64,000 bases of DNA, taken from the NCBI RefSeq assembly GCF_003008515.1, contig NZ_CP027668.1:1232001-1296000 (forward strand), written 5' to 3'. The notes beneath the pieces were generated by a model. It was given only the letters and a program-made list of their open reading frames with translations, made no database searches and was not told the DNA's origin. Positions 34,118-47,308 of the stretch are shown here, piece after piece (positions within the stretch are counted from its first letter, which is position 1; each line of letters begins with the position of its first letter). This DNA comes from Phreatobacter cathodiphilus (GTDB taxonomy: Bacteria; Pseudomonadota; Alphaproteobacteria; Rhizobiales; Phreatobacteraceae). Position numbers and translations under genes: made by a program.

Positions 34118-36193
34118 ATGCCGCGCACGCACGCGATCGAGGACTACCGCAACTTCGGCATCATGGCCCACATCGATGCGGGCAAGACGACGACGACCGA
34201 GCGGATCCTCTACTACACCGGCAAGTCCCATAAGATCGGCGAAGTCCACGACGGCGCCGCGACCATGGACTTCATGGAGCAGGAGCAGGAGCGCGGCATC
34301 ACCATCACGTCGGCCGCCACGACCGCCCAGTGGGCGGGCAAGCGCCTGAACATCATCGACACCCCCGGCCACGTCGACTTCACCATCGAGGTCGAGCGTT
34401 CGCTGCGCGTGCTCGACGGCGCCGTCTGCGTCCTCGACTCCAACCAGGGCGTCGAGCCGCAGACCGAGACCGTCTGGCGCCAGGGTGACAAGTACAAGGT
34501 TCCGCGCATCGTCTTCGCCAACAAGATGGATAAGACCGGCGCCGACTTCTACATGTGCCTCGAGGACATCAAGAAGCGCCTCGGTGCCAAGCCCGTCGCC
34601 ATCCAGCTGCCGATCGGCTCGGAGTCCAACTTCAAGGGCCTCGTCGACCTCGTCCGCATGAAGGCGGTCGTGTGGTCGGGCGAGTCGCTCGGCGCCGACT
34701 TCGACGCCAACCTCGAGATCCCGGACGATCTCAAGGAGAAGGCCGCCCAGTATCGCAACGAGCTGGTCGAAGCCGCCGTCGAGCTCGACGACGCCGCCAT
34801 GGAAGCCTACCTCGAGGGCAACGAGCCCGACGAGGCGACCCTGAAGCGCCTCATCCGCAAGGCCGTTCTCACCTCGGCCTTCTTCCCGGTGCTCTGCGGC
34901 TCGGCCTTCAAGAACAAGGGCGTCCAGACGCTGCTCGACGCCGTGGTCGACTACCTGCCGTCGCCCGTCGACGTGCCGGCGATCAAGGGCATCGATCCGA
35001 AGACCGAGGCCGAGATCGAGCGCAAGTCGTCGGACAGCGAGCCGCTGTCGCTGCTCGGCTTCAAGATCATGGACGACCAGTACGGCGTCCTGACCTTCTG
35101 CCGCATCTACTCGGGCAAGCTCGAGAAGGGCATGGCCCTGCTCAACTCCTCCCGCGAGAAGAACGAGCGCGTCGGCCGCATGGTCCTCATGCATGCCAAC
35201 AACCGCGAGGAAATCTCCGAGGCCTATGCCGGCGACATCGTCGCCCTTGTCGGCCTGAAGGACACCCGCACCGGCGACACGCTCTGCGACCCGCAGAAGC
35301 CCGTCATCCTGGAGCGCATGGAATTCCCCGAGCCGGTCATCGAGATGGCCGTCGAGCCGAAGACCAAGGCCGACCAGGAGAAGATGGCACTGGCCCTCAT
35401 GAAGCTGGCTTCTGAGGATCCGTCCTTCCGCGTCTCCACCGACGCCGAGTCCGGCCAGACCCGCATCAAGGGCATGGGCGAGCTCCACCTCGACATCAAG
35501 GTCGACATCCTGCGCCGCACCCACAAGGTCGACGTGACGGTCGGCGCTCCCGAGGTGGCCTTCCGCGAGAAGATCACCAAGCGCGCCGAGATCGACTACA
35601 CCCACAAGAAGCAGACGGGCGGCACCGGTCAGTTCGCGAAGATCAAGATCATCGTCGAGCCGAACGAGGCCGGCGCCGGCAACGCCTTCGAGTCGAAGAT
35701 CGTCGGCGGCGCGGTTCCCAAGGAATACATCCCCGGCGTCGAGAAGGGCATCGACTCGGTCATGGGCGCGGGCATCATCGCCGGCTTCCCCGTGGTCGAC
35801 GTCAAGACGACCCTCATCGACGGCGCCTACCACGACGTCGACTCCTCGGTCCTCGCCTTCGAAATCGCCTCCCGCGCCGCCATGCGCGAGGCGCTGCAGA
35901 AGTGTGGCTCGGTGCTGCTGGAGCCGATCATGTCGGTCGAGGTGGTCACCCCCGAGGAGTACACCGGCTCGGTCATCGGCGACCTCAACTCCCGCCGTGG
36001 CCAGATCCAGGGCCAGGACATGCGCGGCAACGCCAACGTGATCCAGGCCAAGGTGCCGCTCATGAACATGTTCGGCTACGTCAACCAGCTGCGCTCCTTC
36101 AGCCAGGGCCGCGCCAGCTACACCATGCAGTTCAGCCACTACGAGCAGGCGCCGTCCAACGTCGCCGCCGAAGTCCAGGCCAAATACGCGTAA
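34118..36193 (+). CDS. fusA: Elongation factor G
   Basis: 691 residues: GTPase motifs [14 protein letters not shown] (G1), DTPGHVDF (G3) and NKMDKTGAD (G4), then domains II-V ending [17 protein letters not shown]. It drives translocation of tRNA and mRNA. AAGGA lies ten bases upstream. It sits between rpsG and tuf, the normal str order. Confidence 0.99.
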   Translation: MPRTHAIEDYRNFGIMAHIDAGKTTTTERILYYTGKSHKIGEVHDGAATMDFMEQEQERGITITSAATTAQWAGKRLNIIDTPGHVDFTIEVERSLRVLDGAVCVLDSNQGVEPQTETVWRQGDKYKVPRIVFANKMDKTGADFYMCLEDIKKRLGAKPVAIQLPIGSESNFKGLVDLVRMKAVVWSGESLGADFDANLEIPDDLKEKAAQYRNELVEAAVELDDAAMEAYLEGNEPDEATLKRLIRKAVLTSAFFPVLCGSAFKNKGVQTLLDAVVDYLPSPVDVPAIKGIDPKTEAEIERKSSDSEPLSLLGFKIMDDQYGVLTFCRIYSGKLEKGMALLNSSREKNERVGRMVLMHANNREEISEAYAGDIVALVGLKDTRTGDTLCDPQKPVILERMEFPEPVIEMAVEPKTKADQEKMALALMKLASEDPSFRVSTDAESGQTRIKGMGELHLDIKVDILRRTHKVDVTVGAPEVAFREKITKRAEIDYTHKKQTGGTGQFAKIKIIVEPNEAGAGNAFESKIVGGAVPKEYIPGVEKGIDSVMGAGIIAGFPVVDVKTTLIDGAYHDVDSSVLAFEIASRAAMREALQKCGSVLLEPIMSVEVVTPEEYTGSVIGDLNSRRGQIQGQDMRGNANVIQAKVPLMNMFGYVNQLRSFSQGRASYTMQFSHYEQAPSNVAAEVQAKYA

Positions 36194-36259
36194 ATCTCGG
36201 TCTCTTGCCGGACCGGGTCCCCTGATCCTCCGGCATCGCGAACATTGAAGGAGGCCGTC

Positions 36260-37450
<1,191 letters not shown>

Positions 37451-37517
37451 TTTCGTTTTCCCGGGGACGCGCGGTCCGCCGTGCGTTCCCTTCGCTTTGC
37501 CTTAAAGGGGCGAACCC

Positions 37518-37823
<306 letters not shown>

Positions 37824-37958
37824 GTCCTGCGACAGGCCGATGACGGCCTGGCGACGAGTATGCCGATGCACCGGTAACCGGCGCATCTCACGTTGAACCC
37901 GGGTCCTCTCCGGTCCGCCTCACGGGCACGGACGACCCCAAAACGAGGAATGCGCGCG

Positions 37959-38681
37959 ATGCGTTCCGGTGTGATTGCCAAGAAGATGGGGATGACCCGC
38001 ATCTTCACCGATGGCGGCGAACACGTCCCCGTGACGGTTCTCCTGCTGGACGACTGCCAGGTCGTCGCCCACCGCACGGCGGAGCGGGACGGCTACCTGG
38101 CCCTGCAGCTCGGTGCCGGCCTTGCCAAGGTGAAGAACACGACGAAGGCCCAGCGCGGCCACTTCGCCGTCGCCAAGGTCGAGCCGAAGCACGAGATCGT
38201 CGAGTTCCGCGTGGGCGAGAAGGAAATCGTCCCCGTCGGCGCCCGTTTCTCCGCCGACCACTTCATCCCCGGCCAGTTCGTCGACGTGACGGGCACCAGC
38301 CAGGGCAAGGGCTTCGCCGGCGCCATGAAGCGCCACAACTTCGGCGGCCTTCGCGCCACCCACGGCGTCTCCGTCTCGCACCGTTCCCACGGTTCGACCG
38401 GTAACCGCCAGGATCCGGGCAAGGTCTTCAAGAACAAGCGCATGGCCGGCCACATGGGCGACGTGCGCGTCACCACGCAGAACCTCAAGGTCGTGCGCAC
38501 CGACGTGGAGCGCGGCGTGATCATGGTCGAGGGCGCCGTCCCCGGCTCGAAGGGTGGCTGGATCCTGGTCCGCGACGCGGTGAAGAAGCCGCTGCCGAAG
38601 GAGGCTCCGCTGCCGGGTGGCTTCAAGCTGCCGGGCGCCGATGCCGCTCCTGCCGCCGCCGCCGAATCCACGGAGGGTTGA
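37959..38681 (+). CDS. rplC: 50S ribosomal protein L3
   Basis: 240 residues starting [21 protein letters not shown] nine bases upstream supports 37959 over in-frame ATGs at 37950 and 37893. The loop reaching the peptidyl-transferase centre ([20 protein letters not shown]) is present. The C-terminus has an Ala/Pro-rich extension ([16 protein letters not shown]), common in alphaproteobacteria. Confidence 0.98.
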   Translation: MRSGVIAKKMGMTRIFTDGGEHVPVTVLLLDDCQVVAHRTAERDGYLALQLGAGLAKVKNTTKAQRGHFAVAKVEPKHEIVEFRVGEKEIVPVGARFSADHFIPGQFVDVTGTSQGKGFAGAMKRHNFGGLRATHGVSVSHRSHGSTGNRQDPGKVFKNKRMAGHMGDVRVTTQNLKVVRTDVERGVIMVEGAVPGSKGGWILVRDAVKKPLPKEAPLPGGFKLPGADAAPAAAAESTEG

Positions 38682-38682
38682 G

Positions 38683-39303
38683 ATGAAACTGACAATCAAG
38701 ACCCTGGAAGGCGCCGACGCCGGTTCCGTCGATCTCTCCGATGAGATCTTCGGCCTCGAGCCCCGTGCCGACATCCTGCACCGCGTGGTGCGCTGGCAGC
38801 TCGCCAAGCGCCGCGCCGGCACCCACGACGTGAAGAACCGCGCCGAGATCCACCGCACCGGCAAGAAGATGTACAAGCAGAAGGGAACGGGTTCGGCCCG
38901 TCACTCCTCGGCGCGTGCCAACCTCTTCCGTGGCGGCGGCCGCTCCTTCGGTCCGACCCCGCGTTCCCACGAGCACGATCTGCCGAAGAAGGTCCGCGCC
39001 CTCGGTCTGAAGCATGCCCTCTCCACCAAGGTGAAGGCCGGCTCGTTCGTGGTGCTGGAGAAGGCCTCCACCGAGGCGGCCAAGACCAAGTCGCTGAAGG
39101 CGCAGTTCGAGAAGCTCGGGTTCAAGAGCGTGCTGATCATCGACGGCGCCGAGGTCGACAAGAACTTCGCGCTCGCCGCCCGCAACATTCCGCTCGTCGA
39201 TGTCCTCCCCGTTCAGGGCATCAACGTCTACGACATCATGCGCCGGAACACCCTGGTCCTCACCCGGGCGGCCGTCGACGCACTGGAGGCGCGCTTCAAA
39301 TGA
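38683..39303 (+). CDS. rplD: 50S ribosomal protein L4
   Basis: 206 residues. The central extended loop that lines the exit tunnel ([20 protein letters not shown]) is intact. It begins one base after the rplC stop and overlaps rplW by four bases (ATGA). Confidence 0.98.
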   Translation: MKLTIKTLEGADAGSVDLSDEIFGLEPRADILHRVVRWQLAKRRAGTHDVKNRAEIHRTGKKMYKQKGTGSARHSSARANLFRGGGRSFGPTPRSHEHDLPKKVRALGLKHALSTKVKAGSFVVLEKASTEAAKTKSLKAQFEKLGFKSVLIIDGAEVDKNFALAARNIPLVDVLPVQGINVYDIMRRNTLVLTRAAVDALEARFK

Positions 39304-39599
39304 GCACCGTCGATCCGCGTCACTACGACGTCATCAAGGCGCCGCTGATCACCGAGAAGGGCTCGCTGGTCGCCGAAAACAACCAGGTCGTCTTCAAGGT
39401 GGCCATCGAGGCCACCAAGCCGCAGATCAAGGCGGCGGTGGAGAAGCTGTTCGACGTCAAGGTTAAGAGCGTCAACACGCTCGTCCAGAAGGGCAAGACC
39501 AAGCGTTTCAAGGGCATGCTCGGCCAGCGGTCGGACGTGAAGAAGGCGGTCGTGACCCTCGCCGAGGGCCACTCCATCGACATCACGACTGGTCTGTGA
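39300..39599 (+). CDS. rplW: 50S ribosomal protein L23
   Basis: 99 residues, with [19 protein letters not shown] and the loop [17 protein letters not shown]. It sits at the tunnel exit where trigger factor and SRP dock. It overlaps the rplD stop. Confidence 0.98.
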   Translation: MSTVDPRHYDVIKAPLITEKGSLVAENNQVVFKVAIEATKPQIKAAVEKLFDVKVKSVNTLVQKGKTKRFKGMLGQRSDVKKAVVTLAEGHSIDITTGL

Positions 39600-39614
39600 G
39601 GCGAGGGGTAAACC

Positions 39615-40448
39615 ATGGCACTCAAGACCTTCAAGCCGATCACGCCGGGCCTTCGTCAGCTCGTCCTGGTCGACCGTTCCGACCTCTACAAGGGCAAGCC
39701 GGTCAAGACGCTGACCGAGGGCAAGTCCTCGAGCGGCGGCCGCAACAACCTCGGTCGCGTGACCTCGCGCTTCCGTGGCGGCGGCCACAAGCGGTCCTAC
39801 CGTCTGGTGGACTTCAAGCGCCGCAAGACCGACATGGCCGCCGTGGTGGAGCGGATCGAGTATGATCCGAACCGTTCGGCCTTCATCGCGCTTATCAAGT
39901 ACGCTGACGGCGAGCTCTCCTACATCCTGGCGCCGCAGCGCCTGGCTGTCGGCGACAGCGTCATCTCGGCCGAGAGCGCCGACGTGAAGCCGGGCAACGC
40001 CATGCCGATCGCCAACATCCCGGTGGGCACCATCGTGCACAACGTGGAGCTCAAGATCGGCAAGGGCGGCGCGGTCGCCCGTTCCGCCGGCACCTACGCC
40101 CAGATCGTCGGCCGCGACGAGGGATACGTCATCCTTCGCCTCAACTCCGGCGAACAGCGTCTGGTCCACGGCCGCTGCCTCGCCTCCATCGGCGCGGTGT
40201 CGAACCCGGACCACATGAACGTTTCGATCGGCAAGGCCGGTCGCAACCGCTGGCTCGGCTGGCGCTCGCACAACCGCGGCGTCGCCATGAACCCGATCGA
40301 CCATCCGCACGGCGGCGGCGAAGGCCGCACCTCCGGTGGCCGTCATCCCGTCACGCCCTGGGGCTTCCCGACCAAGGGCAAGAAGACTCGTTCGAACAAG
40401 CGGACCGACAAGTTCATCGTGTCGAGCCGTCATTCGAAGAAGAAGTAA
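39615..40448 (+). CDS. rplB: 50S ribosomal protein L2
   Basis: 277 residues. [20 protein letters not shown] and the C-terminal [18 protein letters not shown], with the His implicated near the peptidyl-transferase centre, identify it. It bridges to 16S rRNA domains. 15 bp after rplW. Confidence 0.99.
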   Translation: MALKTFKPITPGLRQLVLVDRSDLYKGKPVKTLTEGKSSSGGRNNLGRVTSRFRGGGHKRSYRLVDFKRRKTDMAAVVERIEYDPNRSAFIALIKYADGELSYILAPQRLAVGDSVISAESADVKPGNAMPIANIPVGTIVHNVELKIGKGGAVARSAGTYAQIVGRDEGYVILRLNSGEQRLVHGRCLASIGAVSNPDHMNVSIGKAGRNRWLGWRSHNRGVAMNPIDHPHGGGEGRTSGGRHPVTPWGFPTKGKKTRSNKRTDKFIVSSRHSKKK

Positions 40449-40460
40449 CAGAGGCCCGTC

Positions 40461-40739
40461 ATGGCACGTTCCGTCTGGAAAGGTCCGTTCGTCGACGGAT
40501 ACCTCCTGAAGAAGGCCGAGGCAGCCCGCTCGTCGGGCCGTCACGAGGTCGTCAAGATCTGGAGCCGTCGCTCCACGATCCTCCCCCATTTCGTGGGGCT
40601 GACCTTCGGCGTCTACAACGGTCAGAAGCATGTCCCGGTGCAGGTCACCGAGGAGATGGTCGGCCACAAGTTCGGCGAGTTCTCGCCGACCCGCACCTTC
40701 TACGGCCATGCGGCCGACAAAAAAGCGAAGCGGAAGTGA
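40461..40739 (+). CDS. rpsS: 30S ribosomal protein S19
   Basis: 92 residues beginning [19 protein letters not shown], with the conserved [20 protein letters not shown] tail. It forms a complex with S13 in the 30S head. Normal S10-operon position between rplB and rplV. Confidence 0.99.
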   Translation: MARSVWKGPFVDGYLLKKAEAARSSGRHEVVKIWSRRSTILPHFVGLTFGVYNGQKHVPVQVTEEMVGHKFGEFSPTRTFYGHAADKKAKRK

Positions 40740-40742
40740 GCC

Positions 40743-41126
40743 ATGGGTAAGCCCGCAACACCCCGCGCCCTCAGCGACAACGAAGCCAAGGCGGTCGCCC
40801 GCATGCTTCGCGTCTCGCCGCGCAAGCTGAACCTGGTTGCCGCGCTGATCCGCGGCAAGCCGGTCGACACCGCGCTCGCCGATCTGGAGTTCTCGCGCAA
40901 GCGGATCGCCAACGACGTGAAGAAGTGCCTCGAGAGCGCGATCGCCAACGCCGAGAACAACCATGACCTCGACGTCGACGACCTGATCGTCGCCGAGGCC
41001 CATGTCGGCAAGGCGTTCGTGCTCAAGCGCTTCCACGCCCGTGCCCGCGGTCGCGGCGCCCGGATCGAAAAGCCGTTCTCGCACCTGACGATCGTCGTTC
41101 GTCAGGTCGAGGAAGCCAAGGCCTGA
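40743..41126 (+). CDS. rplV: 50S ribosomal protein L22
   Basis: 127 residues. The beta-hairpin that forms the exit-tunnel constriction includes [20 protein letters not shown], with the macrolide-relevant region unaltered. Three bases separate it from rpsS. Confidence 0.99.
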   Translation: MGKPATPRALSDNEAKAVARMLRVSPRKLNLVAALIRGKPVDTALADLEFSRKRIANDVKKCLESAIANAENNHDLDVDDLIVAEAHVGKAFVLKRFHARARGRGARIEKPFSHLTIVVRQVEEAKA

Positions 41127-41136
41127 GGAGAGAACG

Positions 41137-41850
41137 ATGGGTCAGAAGATCAATCCGATCGGTTTCCGCCTCGGCATCAACCGCACCTGGGATTCGCGCT
41201 GGTTCGCCAACAAGGGCGAGTACGGCAAGCTGCTCCACGAGGATCTCAAGATCCGCCGTGAGCTGATGAAGCTCCTGAAGCAGGCGGCGGTGTCGAAGAT
41301 CGTCATCGAGCGTCCGCACCGCAAGTGCCGCGTCACGGTCCACTCGGCTCGCCCGGGCATCGTGATCGGCAAGAAGGGCGCCGACATCGACAAGCTGAAG
41401 AAGGCCGTCTCGAAGATGACCGACGCCGAAGTCGTCATCAACATCGTCGAGATCCGCAAGCCCGAGACCGACGCGACCCTGGTGGCCGAGTCGATTGCCC
41501 AGCAGCTCGAGCGTCGCGTCGCCTTCCGTCGTGCCATGAAGCGTGCCGTTCAGTCGGCCATGCGTCTGGGCGCCGAGGGCATCCGCATCAACTGCTCGGG
41601 CCGCCTCGGCGGCGCCGAGATCGCCCGCCTCGAGTGGTATCGCGAAGGTCGCGTGCCGCTGCACACCCTGCGTGCCGACGTCGACTACGGCGTCGCCACG
41701 GCCTTCACGACCTACGGGACGTGCGGCGTCAAGGTGTGGATCTTCAAGGGCGAGATCATGGAGCACGACCCGATGGCCCAGGACAGGAAGCTGTCCGAGG
41801 GTGAGGGGTCGACCCGCCGTTCGCGCGGTCAAGACCGCGACGCGGCGTGA
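41137..41850 (+). CDS. rpsC: 30S ribosomal protein S3
   Basis: 237 residues: the N-terminal KH domain with [16 protein letters not shown] and the C-terminal domain with [12 protein letters not shown]. With S4 and S5 it forms the mRNA entry helicase site. GAGGAGAG precedes the start. Confidence 0.99.
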   Translation: MGQKINPIGFRLGINRTWDSRWFANKGEYGKLLHEDLKIRRELMKLLKQAAVSKIVIERPHRKCRVTVHSARPGIVIGKKGADIDKLKKAVSKMTDAEVVINIVEIRKPETDATLVAESIAQQLERRVAFRRAMKRAVQSAMRLGAEGIRINCSGRLGGAEIARLEWYREGRVPLHTLRADVDYGVATAFTTYGTCGVKVWIFKGEIMEHDPMAQDRKLSEGEGSTRRSRGQDRDAA

Positions 41851-41868
41851 GGATGAAGGTCTAGAACC

Positions 41869-42282
41869 ATGCTTCAGCCCAAGAAAACCAAGTTCCGTAA
41901 GCAGTTCAAGGGTCGCATCAGCGGCGCTGCGAAGGGCGGTACGGACCTGAACTTCGGCCAGTTCGGCCTCAAGGCCATGGAGCCGGAGCGCATCACCGCG
42001 CGCCAGATCGAGGCCGCCCGTCGCGCCATGACTCGTGAGATGAAGCGCGCCGGCCGTGTCTGGATCCGCATCTTCCCGGACGTTCCGGTTTCGAAGAAGC
42101 CCGCCGAGGTCCGCATGGGCTCGGGTAAGGGCGCCAACGAGTACTGGGCCGCGAAGGTCGCTCCTGGCCGCATCATGTTCGAGCTCGACGGCGTGCCCGT
42201 CGAGGTCGCCAAGAAGGCGCTCGAGCTGGCCGCCGCCAAGCTGCCGATCAAGACGCGCTTCGTCCAGCGCATCGCCGAGTGA
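41869..42282 (+). CDS. rplP: 50S ribosomal protein L16
   Basis: 137 residues starting [17 protein letters not shown], with [26 protein letters not shown]-type core (residues about 60-86). It helps position tRNA at the A and P sites. Confidence 0.99.
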   Translation: MLQPKKTKFRKQFKGRISGAAKGGTDLNFGQFGLKAMEPERITARQIEAARRAMTREMKRAGRVWIRIFPDVPVSKKPAEVRMGSGKGANEYWAAKVAPGRIMFELDGVPVEVAKKALELAAAKLPIKTRFVQRIAE

Positions 42283-42293
42283 GGAGAGGGGTC

Positions 42294-42491
42294 ATGAAGG
42301 CCGAAGAGATCCGGACCAAGACCCTCGACGAGCTCGAGGGCCAGCTCGGTGACCTGAAGAAGGAGCAGTTCAACCTGCGCTTCCAGAAGGCCACCGGTCA
42401 GCTCGAGAACGTCGCGCGCGTCCGCCAGGTCCGCCGCGACATCGCCCGCGTCAAGACCATCGCCGCGCAGAAGCGCGCCGAGAAGAAGTAA
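42294..42491 (+). CDS. rpmC: 50S ribosomal protein L29
   Basis: 65 residues, two long helices ([20 protein letters not shown]) ending in a Lys-rich tail. GAGAGGGG places the start at 42294 rather than 42279. It lies by L23 at the exit tunnel. Confidence 0.98.
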   Translation: MKAEEIRTKTLDELEGQLGDLKKEQFNLRFQKATGQLENVARVRQVRRDIARVKTIAAQKRAEKK

Positions 42492-42502
42492 GGAGAGGGC
42501 AT

Positions 42503-42736
42503 ATGCCGAAGCGTGTGCTCGAGGGCATCGTCGTCAGCGACAAGCAGGACAAGACGGTCGTGGTGAAGGTGGAGCGTCGCTTCACCCATCCGCTGCTGAA
42601 GAAGACGGTGCGTCGCACCAAGAACTATCACGCCCACGATGAAGGCAACGCCTTCAAGACGGGCGACGTGGTGAGCATCGAGGAGGGCAAGCCCCTGTCG
42701 AAGCTGAAGCGTTGGGTCGTGCTGCCGAAGGCGTGA
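42503..42736 (+). CDS. rpsQ: 30S ribosomal protein S17
   Basis: 77 residues, an OB-fold protein ([20 protein letters not shown] and [11 protein letters not shown]). A primary 16S-binding protein. A 75-bp gap follows before rplN, the usual border between the S10 and spc operons; no convincing promoter is visible in it. Confidence 0.98.
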   Translation: MPKRVLEGIVVSDKQDKTVVVKVERRFTHPLLKKTVRRTKNYHAHDEGNAFKTGDVVSIEEGKPLSKLKRWVVLPKA

Positions 42737-42811
42737 GCTTTCGGTGATCGTTAGAACAGCGCGCCGCCGTCGGGGAGACCCGAGACGGGCGCGAAAGGAA
42801 GAGGTTGCGTC

Positions 42812-43180
42812 ATGATCCAGATGCAAACCAATCTCGACGTGGCGGACAATTCGGGCGCACGCCGCGTCATGTGCATCAAGGTGCTCGGTGGCGCCAAGCG
42901 CCGTTACGCCCATGTCGGCGACATCATCGTGGTGTCGGTGAAGGAGGCTATCCCGCGCGGCCGCGTGAAGAAGGGCGACGTCATGAAGGCGGTCGTCGTG
43001 CGCACCGCCAAGGACATCCGCCGCATCGACGGTTCGGTGATCCGTTTCGACCGCAATGCGGCCGTTCTGATCAACAATCAGAAGGAGCCGATCGGCACCC
43101 GTATCTTCGGACCGGTTCCGCGCGAACTGCGCGCCAAGAACCATATGAAGATCATCTCGCTCGCGCCGGAGGTGCTGTGA
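42812..43180 (+). CDS. rplN: 50S ribosomal protein L14
   Basis: 122 residues, starting [20 protein letters not shown], with the [19 protein letters not shown] core. It contacts 16S rRNA in the intersubunit bridge B8. Its stop TGA shares its last base with the rplX ATG. Confidence 0.99.
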   Translation: MIQMQTNLDVADNSGARRVMCIKVLGGAKRRYAHVGDIIVVSVKEAIPRGRVKKGDVMKAVVVRTAKDIRRIDGSVIRFDRNAAVLINNQKEPIGTRIFGPVPRELRAKNHMKIISLAPEVL

Positions 43181-43497
43181 TGGCTGCGAAGATCAAGAAG
43201 GGCGACAAGGTCGTCGTCCTCACCGGCCGCGACAAGGGTCGCACCGGTGAAGTGATCCAGGTCATGCCGACCGAGGGCCGTGCCCTCGTGCGCGGCGTCA
43301 ACATCGTCAAGCGCCATCAGCGCCAGAGCCAGACCCAGGAAGGCGGGATCATCTCCAAGGAGAGCCCGATCCACCTGTCGAATCTGGCCTATGCCGATCC
43401 GAAGACCGGCAAGCCGACCCGCGTCGGTTTCAAGGTCCTCGCCGACGGCACCAAGGTGCGCGTGGCCAAGAAGTCCGGGGAGACCATCGATGGCTGA
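43180..43497 (+). CDS. rplX: 50S ribosomal protein L24
   Basis: 105 residues with the KOW motif [20 protein letters not shown]. An assembly-initiator of the large subunit. It overlaps rplN by one base and rplE by eight. Confidence 0.98.
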   Translation: MAAKIKKGDKVVVLTGRDKGRTGEVIQVMPTEGRALVRGVNIVKRHQRQSQTQEGGIISKESPIHLSNLAYADPKTGKPTRVGFKVLADGTKVRVAKKSGETIDG

Positions 43498-44047
43498 GGC
43501 GGCTTACACCCCGCGCCTCAAGGCGCATTACGACAGCGTGGTCCGGCAGAAGCTGGCGGAGGAGTTCGGCTACAAGAACCCCTTCGAGATCCCGCAGATC
43601 GAGAAGATCGTCGTCAACATGGGCGTCGGCGAATCCACTGCCGATTCCAAGAAGGCGACGGTTGCCGCCGCGGATCTCGCGCTGATCACCGGCCAGAAGC
43701 CGGTCATCACCCGGGCCCGCCAGGCCATCTCGAACTTCAAGGTTCGCGAGAACATGCCGCTGGGCTGCAAGGTCACCCTTCGCAAGCAGCGCATGTACGA
43801 GTTCCTCGACCGCCTGGTCACGATCGCGCTGCCGCGCGTCCGCGACTTCCGCGGCCTCAACCCGAAGAGCTTCGACGGCCGTGGCAACTTCGCCATGGGT
43901 CTGAAGGAGCACGTCGTGTTCCCCGAGATCTCCTATGACAAGGTGGATCAGATGTGGGGCATGGACATCATCGTGTGCACCACCGCCAAGACCGACGAGG
44001 AAGCCCGTGCTCTCCTCAAGGCCTTCAACTTCCCGTTCCGGCAGTGA
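43490..44047 (+). CDS. rplE: 50S ribosomal protein L5
   Basis: 185 residues; [17 protein letters not shown] and [14 protein letters not shown] are typical. It binds 5S rRNA. The ATG lies eight bases inside rplX. Confidence 0.98.
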   Translation: MAEAAYTPRLKAHYDSVVRQKLAEEFGYKNPFEIPQIEKIVVNMGVGESTADSKKATVAAADLALITGQKPVITRARQAISNFKVRENMPLGCKVTLRKQRMYEFLDRLVTIALPRVRDFRGLNPKSFDGRGNFAMGLKEHVVFPEISYDKVDQMWGMDIIVCTTAKTDEEARALLKAFNFPFRQ

Positions 44048-44102
44048 GCCGGGTTTCTTAAAGCTAGAAGCCCGTCTCAGACGCGGAAACCAGGAGAAAC
44101 CG

Positions 44103-44408
44103 ATGGCGAAGAAGAGCTCCATCGAAAAGAACAACCACCGCCGCGCTCTGGTCGCGCGGGACGCCAAGAAGCGCGCTGCGCTGAAGGCGACCGTGATGGA
44201 CCAGTCGATCTCGATCGAAGAGCGTTTCGCGGCCACCGTGAAGCTTGCGAGCCTGCCGCGCAACGGCGCCAAGGTCCGCATCAAGAACCGCTGCGAAGTC
44301 ACCGGCCGTCCGCGGGCGTTCTATCGCAAGCTCGGCATGAGCCGCGTGGCTCTGCGTGACCTCGGCAACAAGGGGCTCGTTCCGGGCCTCGTGAAGTCGA
44401 GCTGGTGA
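44103..44408 (+). CDS. rpsN: 30S ribosomal protein S14 (long, zinc-free form)
   Basis: 101 residues, the long form without the CxxC pairs of zinc-binding S14. It includes [20 protein letters not shown] and ends in [11 protein letters not shown]. 55 bp after rplE. Confidence 0.98.
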   Translation: MAKKSSIEKNNHRRALVARDAKKRAALKATVMDQSISIEERFAATVKLASLPRNGAKVRIKNRCEVTGRPRAFYRKLGMSRVALRDLGNKGLVPGLVKSSW

Positions 44409-44421
44409 GAGGAGACAGATC

Positions 44422-44820
44422 ATGGCTCTCAACGATCCGCTCGGCGATATGCTGACCCGCATCCGCAACGCGCAGATGCGCCGCAAGACCCGCGTCCTGA
44501 CGCCGGGCTCGAAGCTGCGTGCCCGCGTGCTCGAGGTGCTCAAGGCCGAAGGCTACATCCGCGACTACATGACCGTCACGCATCCGAACGGCCGTTCGGA
44601 ATTCGAGATCGAGCTCAAGTATTTCGACGGCGAGCCGGTCATCCGTGAAATCGCGCGCGTCTCCAAGCCGGGCCGCCGGGTCTATGCCGGCGTCGGCAAC
44701 ACGCCGCGCGTGTCCAACGGTCTCGGCATCACGATCATCTCGACCCCCAAGGGCGTGATGGCCGACCACGATGCGCGGGAACAGAATGTAGGCGGGGAGG
44801 TGCTCTGCACGGTCTTCTGA
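44422..44820 (+). CDS. rpsH: 30S ribosomal protein S8
   Basis: 132 residues beginning [19 protein letters not shown] and ending GGEVLCTVF. It binds helix 21 of 16S rRNA and, in gamma-proteobacteria, represses the spc operon. Confidence 0.99.
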   Translation: MALNDPLGDMLTRIRNAQMRRKTRVLTPGSKLRARVLEVLKAEGYIRDYMTVTHPNGRSEFEIELKYFDGEPVIREIARVSKPGRRVYAGVGNTPRVSNGLGITIISTPKGVMADHDAREQNVGGEVLCTVF

Positions 44821-44857
44821 CCTGGCAGGGCTCCCTCACGACAAAGGACGATATCCA

Positions 44858-45391
44858 ATGTCTCGTATCGGTAAGAAGCCGGTCGACCTGCCGCAGGGCG
44901 TCACCGCCCAGGTGTCCGGCCAGACCGTGAAGATGAAGGGTCCCAAGGGTGAGCTCTCGTTCACCTGCCCCGATGACGTCGTCGTCAAGATGGACGGAAA
45001 CGTGATCAAGGTGGACCCGCGCGACCAGGGCAAGCGCGCCCGCTCCATGTGGGGCATGGCCCGCACCCGCGTCTCCAACCTCGCCGTCGGCGTGAGCAAG
45101 GGCTTCGAGAAGAAGCTCGAGATCACCGGCGTCGGCTATCGCGCGGCCGCCCAGGGCAAGGTTCTCAACCTCGCTCTTGGCTACAGCCACGACATCAACT
45201 ATCCCGTGCCGGACGGCATCACCATCGCGACCCCGAAGCCGACCGAGATCGTCATCTCCGGCAACGACAAGCAGCAGGTGGGCCAGGTCGCCGCCGAGAT
45301 CCGCGACTATCGCGGTCCGGAGCCCTACAAGGGCAAGGGCGTCCGCTACGCGGGCGAGTTCATCTTCCGCAAGGAAGGCAAGAAGAAGTAA
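44858..45391 (+). CDS. rplF: 50S ribosomal protein L6
   Basis: 177 residues, two related domains, starting [14 protein letters not shown] and ending with the signature [20 protein letters not shown]. It supports the factor-binding centre. Confidence 0.99.
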   Translation: MSRIGKKPVDLPQGVTAQVSGQTVKMKGPKGELSFTCPDDVVVKMDGNVIKVDPRDQGKRARSMWGMARTRVSNLAVGVSKGFEKKLEITGVGYRAAAQGKVLNLALGYSHDINYPVPDGITIATPKPTEIVISGNDKQQVGQVAAEIRDYRGPEPYKGKGVRYAGEFIFRKEGKKK

Positions 45392-45475
45392 GGCGATGAG
45401 CCCCGGTTCTCCGGGGCCCGTCCGTCTTCCGGGGCGTCGTTCTCTCGCGAACGCGCCCGATCAAAGGAGCTGGCT

Positions 45476-45838
45476 ATGGCCAAATTCAAGGATGCAACGG
45501 AGCGTCGCAAGGCGCGTGTCCGTCGGGCCCTGCGCTCGACGGCGAATGGGCGTCCGCGGCTGAGCGTCTTCCGTTCGTCGAAGCATATCTATGCGCAGAT
45601 CATCGACGACGCGAAGGGCGTGACGGTTGCGAGTGCCTCGTCACTGGAGAAGGACCTGAAGTCCGCACTGAAGACCGGCGCCGATCAGGCCGCGGCGACC
45701 GCCGTCGGCAAGCTCGTCGCCGAGCGTGCGGTGCAGGCCGGGGTGTCCACCGTGGTCTTCGACCGTGGTGCCTATCTCTATCACGGGCGCGTCAAGGCGC
45801 TCGCCGACGGCGCCCGTGAGGGCGGCCTGAGCTTCTAA
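45476..45838 (+). CDS. rplR: 50S ribosomal protein L18
   Basis: 120 residues, with [18 protein letters not shown] and the C-terminal [19 protein letters not shown]. It binds 5S rRNA. The 84-bp gap before it holds a small hairpin CCCCGG-TTCT-CCGGGG (45401-45416). Confidence 0.98.
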   Translation: MAKFKDATERRKARVRRALRSTANGRPRLSVFRSSKHIYAQIIDDAKGVTVASASSLEKDLKSALKTGADQAAATAVGKLVAERAVQAGVSTVVFDRGAYLYHGRVKALADGAREGGLSF

Positions 45839-45875
45839 CGGATACGGGCGGTTCTCACCGCCGAAAGGACAGAAC

Positions 45876-46430
45876 ATGGCTCGGGAACGTGAACGCGAGC
45901 GCAACCGCGAAGAGCGCGACAGCGAATTCACCGACAAGCTCGTGCACATCAACCGTGTCTCCAAGACGGTGAAGGGCGGCAAGCGGTTCGGTTTCGCCGC
46001 GCTCGTCGTGGTGGGCGACCAGAAGGGCCGCGTCGGCTTCGGCCACGGCAAGGCCCGCGAGGTGCCTGAGGCGATCCGCAAGGCGACCGAATCCGCCAAG
46101 CGCGGCTTCATCCGCGTCGCCCTGCGCGAGGGCCGCACCCTCCATCACGACGTGCACGGCCGCCACGGCGCCGGCAAGGTCATCCTGCGCGCCGCTCCGG
46201 CCGGTACCGGCATCATCGCCGGCGGCCCGATGCGCGCCGTCTTCGAAACGCTCGGCATGGCCGACGTGGTCGCCAAGTCGATGGGGTCCTCCAACCCCTA
46301 CAACATGGTGCGCGCCACGTTCGACGCGCTGAAGAACCAGGACAGCCCGCGCTCCGTCGCGGCTCGCCGTGGCCTCAAGGTGTCGGTCCTCCAGGCCCGC
46401 CGCCAGGAGGAAGGCGAGGGCGACGCGTAA
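45876..46430 (+). CDS. rpsE: 30S ribosomal protein S5
   Basis: 184 residues. The double-stranded RNA-binding region ([20 protein letters not shown]) and [15 protein letters not shown] are conserved. It contributes to accuracy and the mRNA entry channel. Confidence 0.99.
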   Translation: MARERERERNREERDSEFTDKLVHINRVSKTVKGGKRFGFAALVVVGDQKGRVGFGHGKAREVPEAIRKATESAKRGFIRVALREGRTLHHDVHGRHGAGKVILRAAPAGTGIIAGGPMRAVFETLGMADVVAKSMGSSNPYNMVRATFDALKNQDSPRSVAARRGLKVSVLQARRQEEGEGDA

Positions 46431-46441
46431 GGATCGGATCC

Positions 46442-46624
46442 ATGGCCAACAAGACCGTCACCATCGAGCAGATCGGTTCGCCGATCCGCCGCGAGAAGTC
46501 GCAGGAAGCGACCCTCGTCGGCCTGAAGCTCAACAAGCTGCACCGCCGCGCCACGCTGGAGGACACCCCGAGTGTCCGCGGCATGATCGCGAAGGTGTCT
46601 CACCTCGTGAAAGTGGTGGATTGA
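46442..46624 (+). CDS. rpmD: 50S ribosomal protein L30
   Basis: 60 residues: [20 protein letters not shown] and the typical [18 protein letters not shown]. Four bases before rplO. Length is normal. Confidence 0.98.
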   Translation: MANKTVTIEQIGSPIRREKSQEATLVGLKLNKLHRRATLEDTPSVRGMIAKVSHLVKVVD

Positions 46625-46628
46625 TCTC

Positions 46629-47105
46629 ATGAAACTCACCGACATGAAGGACAACGACGGCGCAACGCATCGCAAGATGCGCGTCGGTCGCGGCATCGGG
46701 TCCGGCAAGGGCAAGACCGCCGGTCGCGGCGTGAAGGGCCAGAAGTCGCGCTCCGGCGTCGCCATCAAGGGCTTCGAGGGCGGCCAGATGCCGCTGCATC
46801 GTCGCCTGCCGAAGCGTGGCTTCAACAACATCTTCCGCCTCTCGTTCGTAGAGGTCACGCTCGCCCGCATCCAGCGCGCGATCGACTCCGGCAAGCTGAA
46901 GGCCGGCAAGATCGACGAGGCCGCTCTGGTCGAGAGCGGCGTGCTGCGCCGCTCGCGCGACGGCATCCGCCTCGTGGCCACCGGCGAACTGACGTCGAAG
47001 ATCGAGCTGACCGTGTCCGGCGCCTCCGCCGGTGCCGTCGCCGCGGTCGAGAAGGCGGGTGGCACCGTCACCCTTCTGAAGGCGAAGGAAGAGGCCGCGG
47101 CCTGA
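46629..47105 (+). CDS. rplO: 50S ribosomal protein L15
   Basis: 158 residues, a Gly/Arg/Lys-rich N-terminal tail ([20 protein letters not shown]) and a globular C-terminal domain. It is the last gene before an intrinsic terminator, which is unusual because secY is normally co-transcribed. Confidence 0.99.
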   Translation: MKLTDMKDNDGATHRKMRVGRGIGSGKGKTAGRGVKGQKSRSGVAIKGFEGGQMPLHRRLPKRGFNNIFRLSFVEVTLARIQRAIDSGKLKAGKIDEAALVESGVLRRSRDGIRLVATGELTSKIELTVSGASAGAVAAVEKAGGTVTLLKAKEEAAA

Positions 47106-47148
47106 CGGCCGGCCGGCCCTCCCAGCCGAACGCGACGATCAAGCTTCG

Positions 47149-47180
47149 AGGGGCCGGTTCGACGAGGACCGGCCCCTTTT
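47149..47180 (+). terminator. Rho-independent terminator between rplO and secY
   Basis: AGGGGCCGGT (47149) pairs with ACCGGCCCCT (47168) over 10 bp, loop TCGACGAGG, followed by TTTCAT. It is in mid-cluster, so either full termination or attenuation before secY. Confidence 0.85.
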
Positions 47181-47308
47181 CATCTGTACGAGCCTCGTGA
47201 CCCGCATCGCGCTGCGACCGCGGGGGACTGGCGAAGGCGGCCCCGGGCCGTTAAGTGAATGCGACTTTTCCGGATGGACGCGTCCGTCCCACTTGCATCG
47301 GAGCCACC

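Noticed and set aside
37451-37517. S10-operon L4 attenuator leader
   Set aside because: The 67-base spacer before rpsJ is too short and shows no terminator-like hairpin with T-run.
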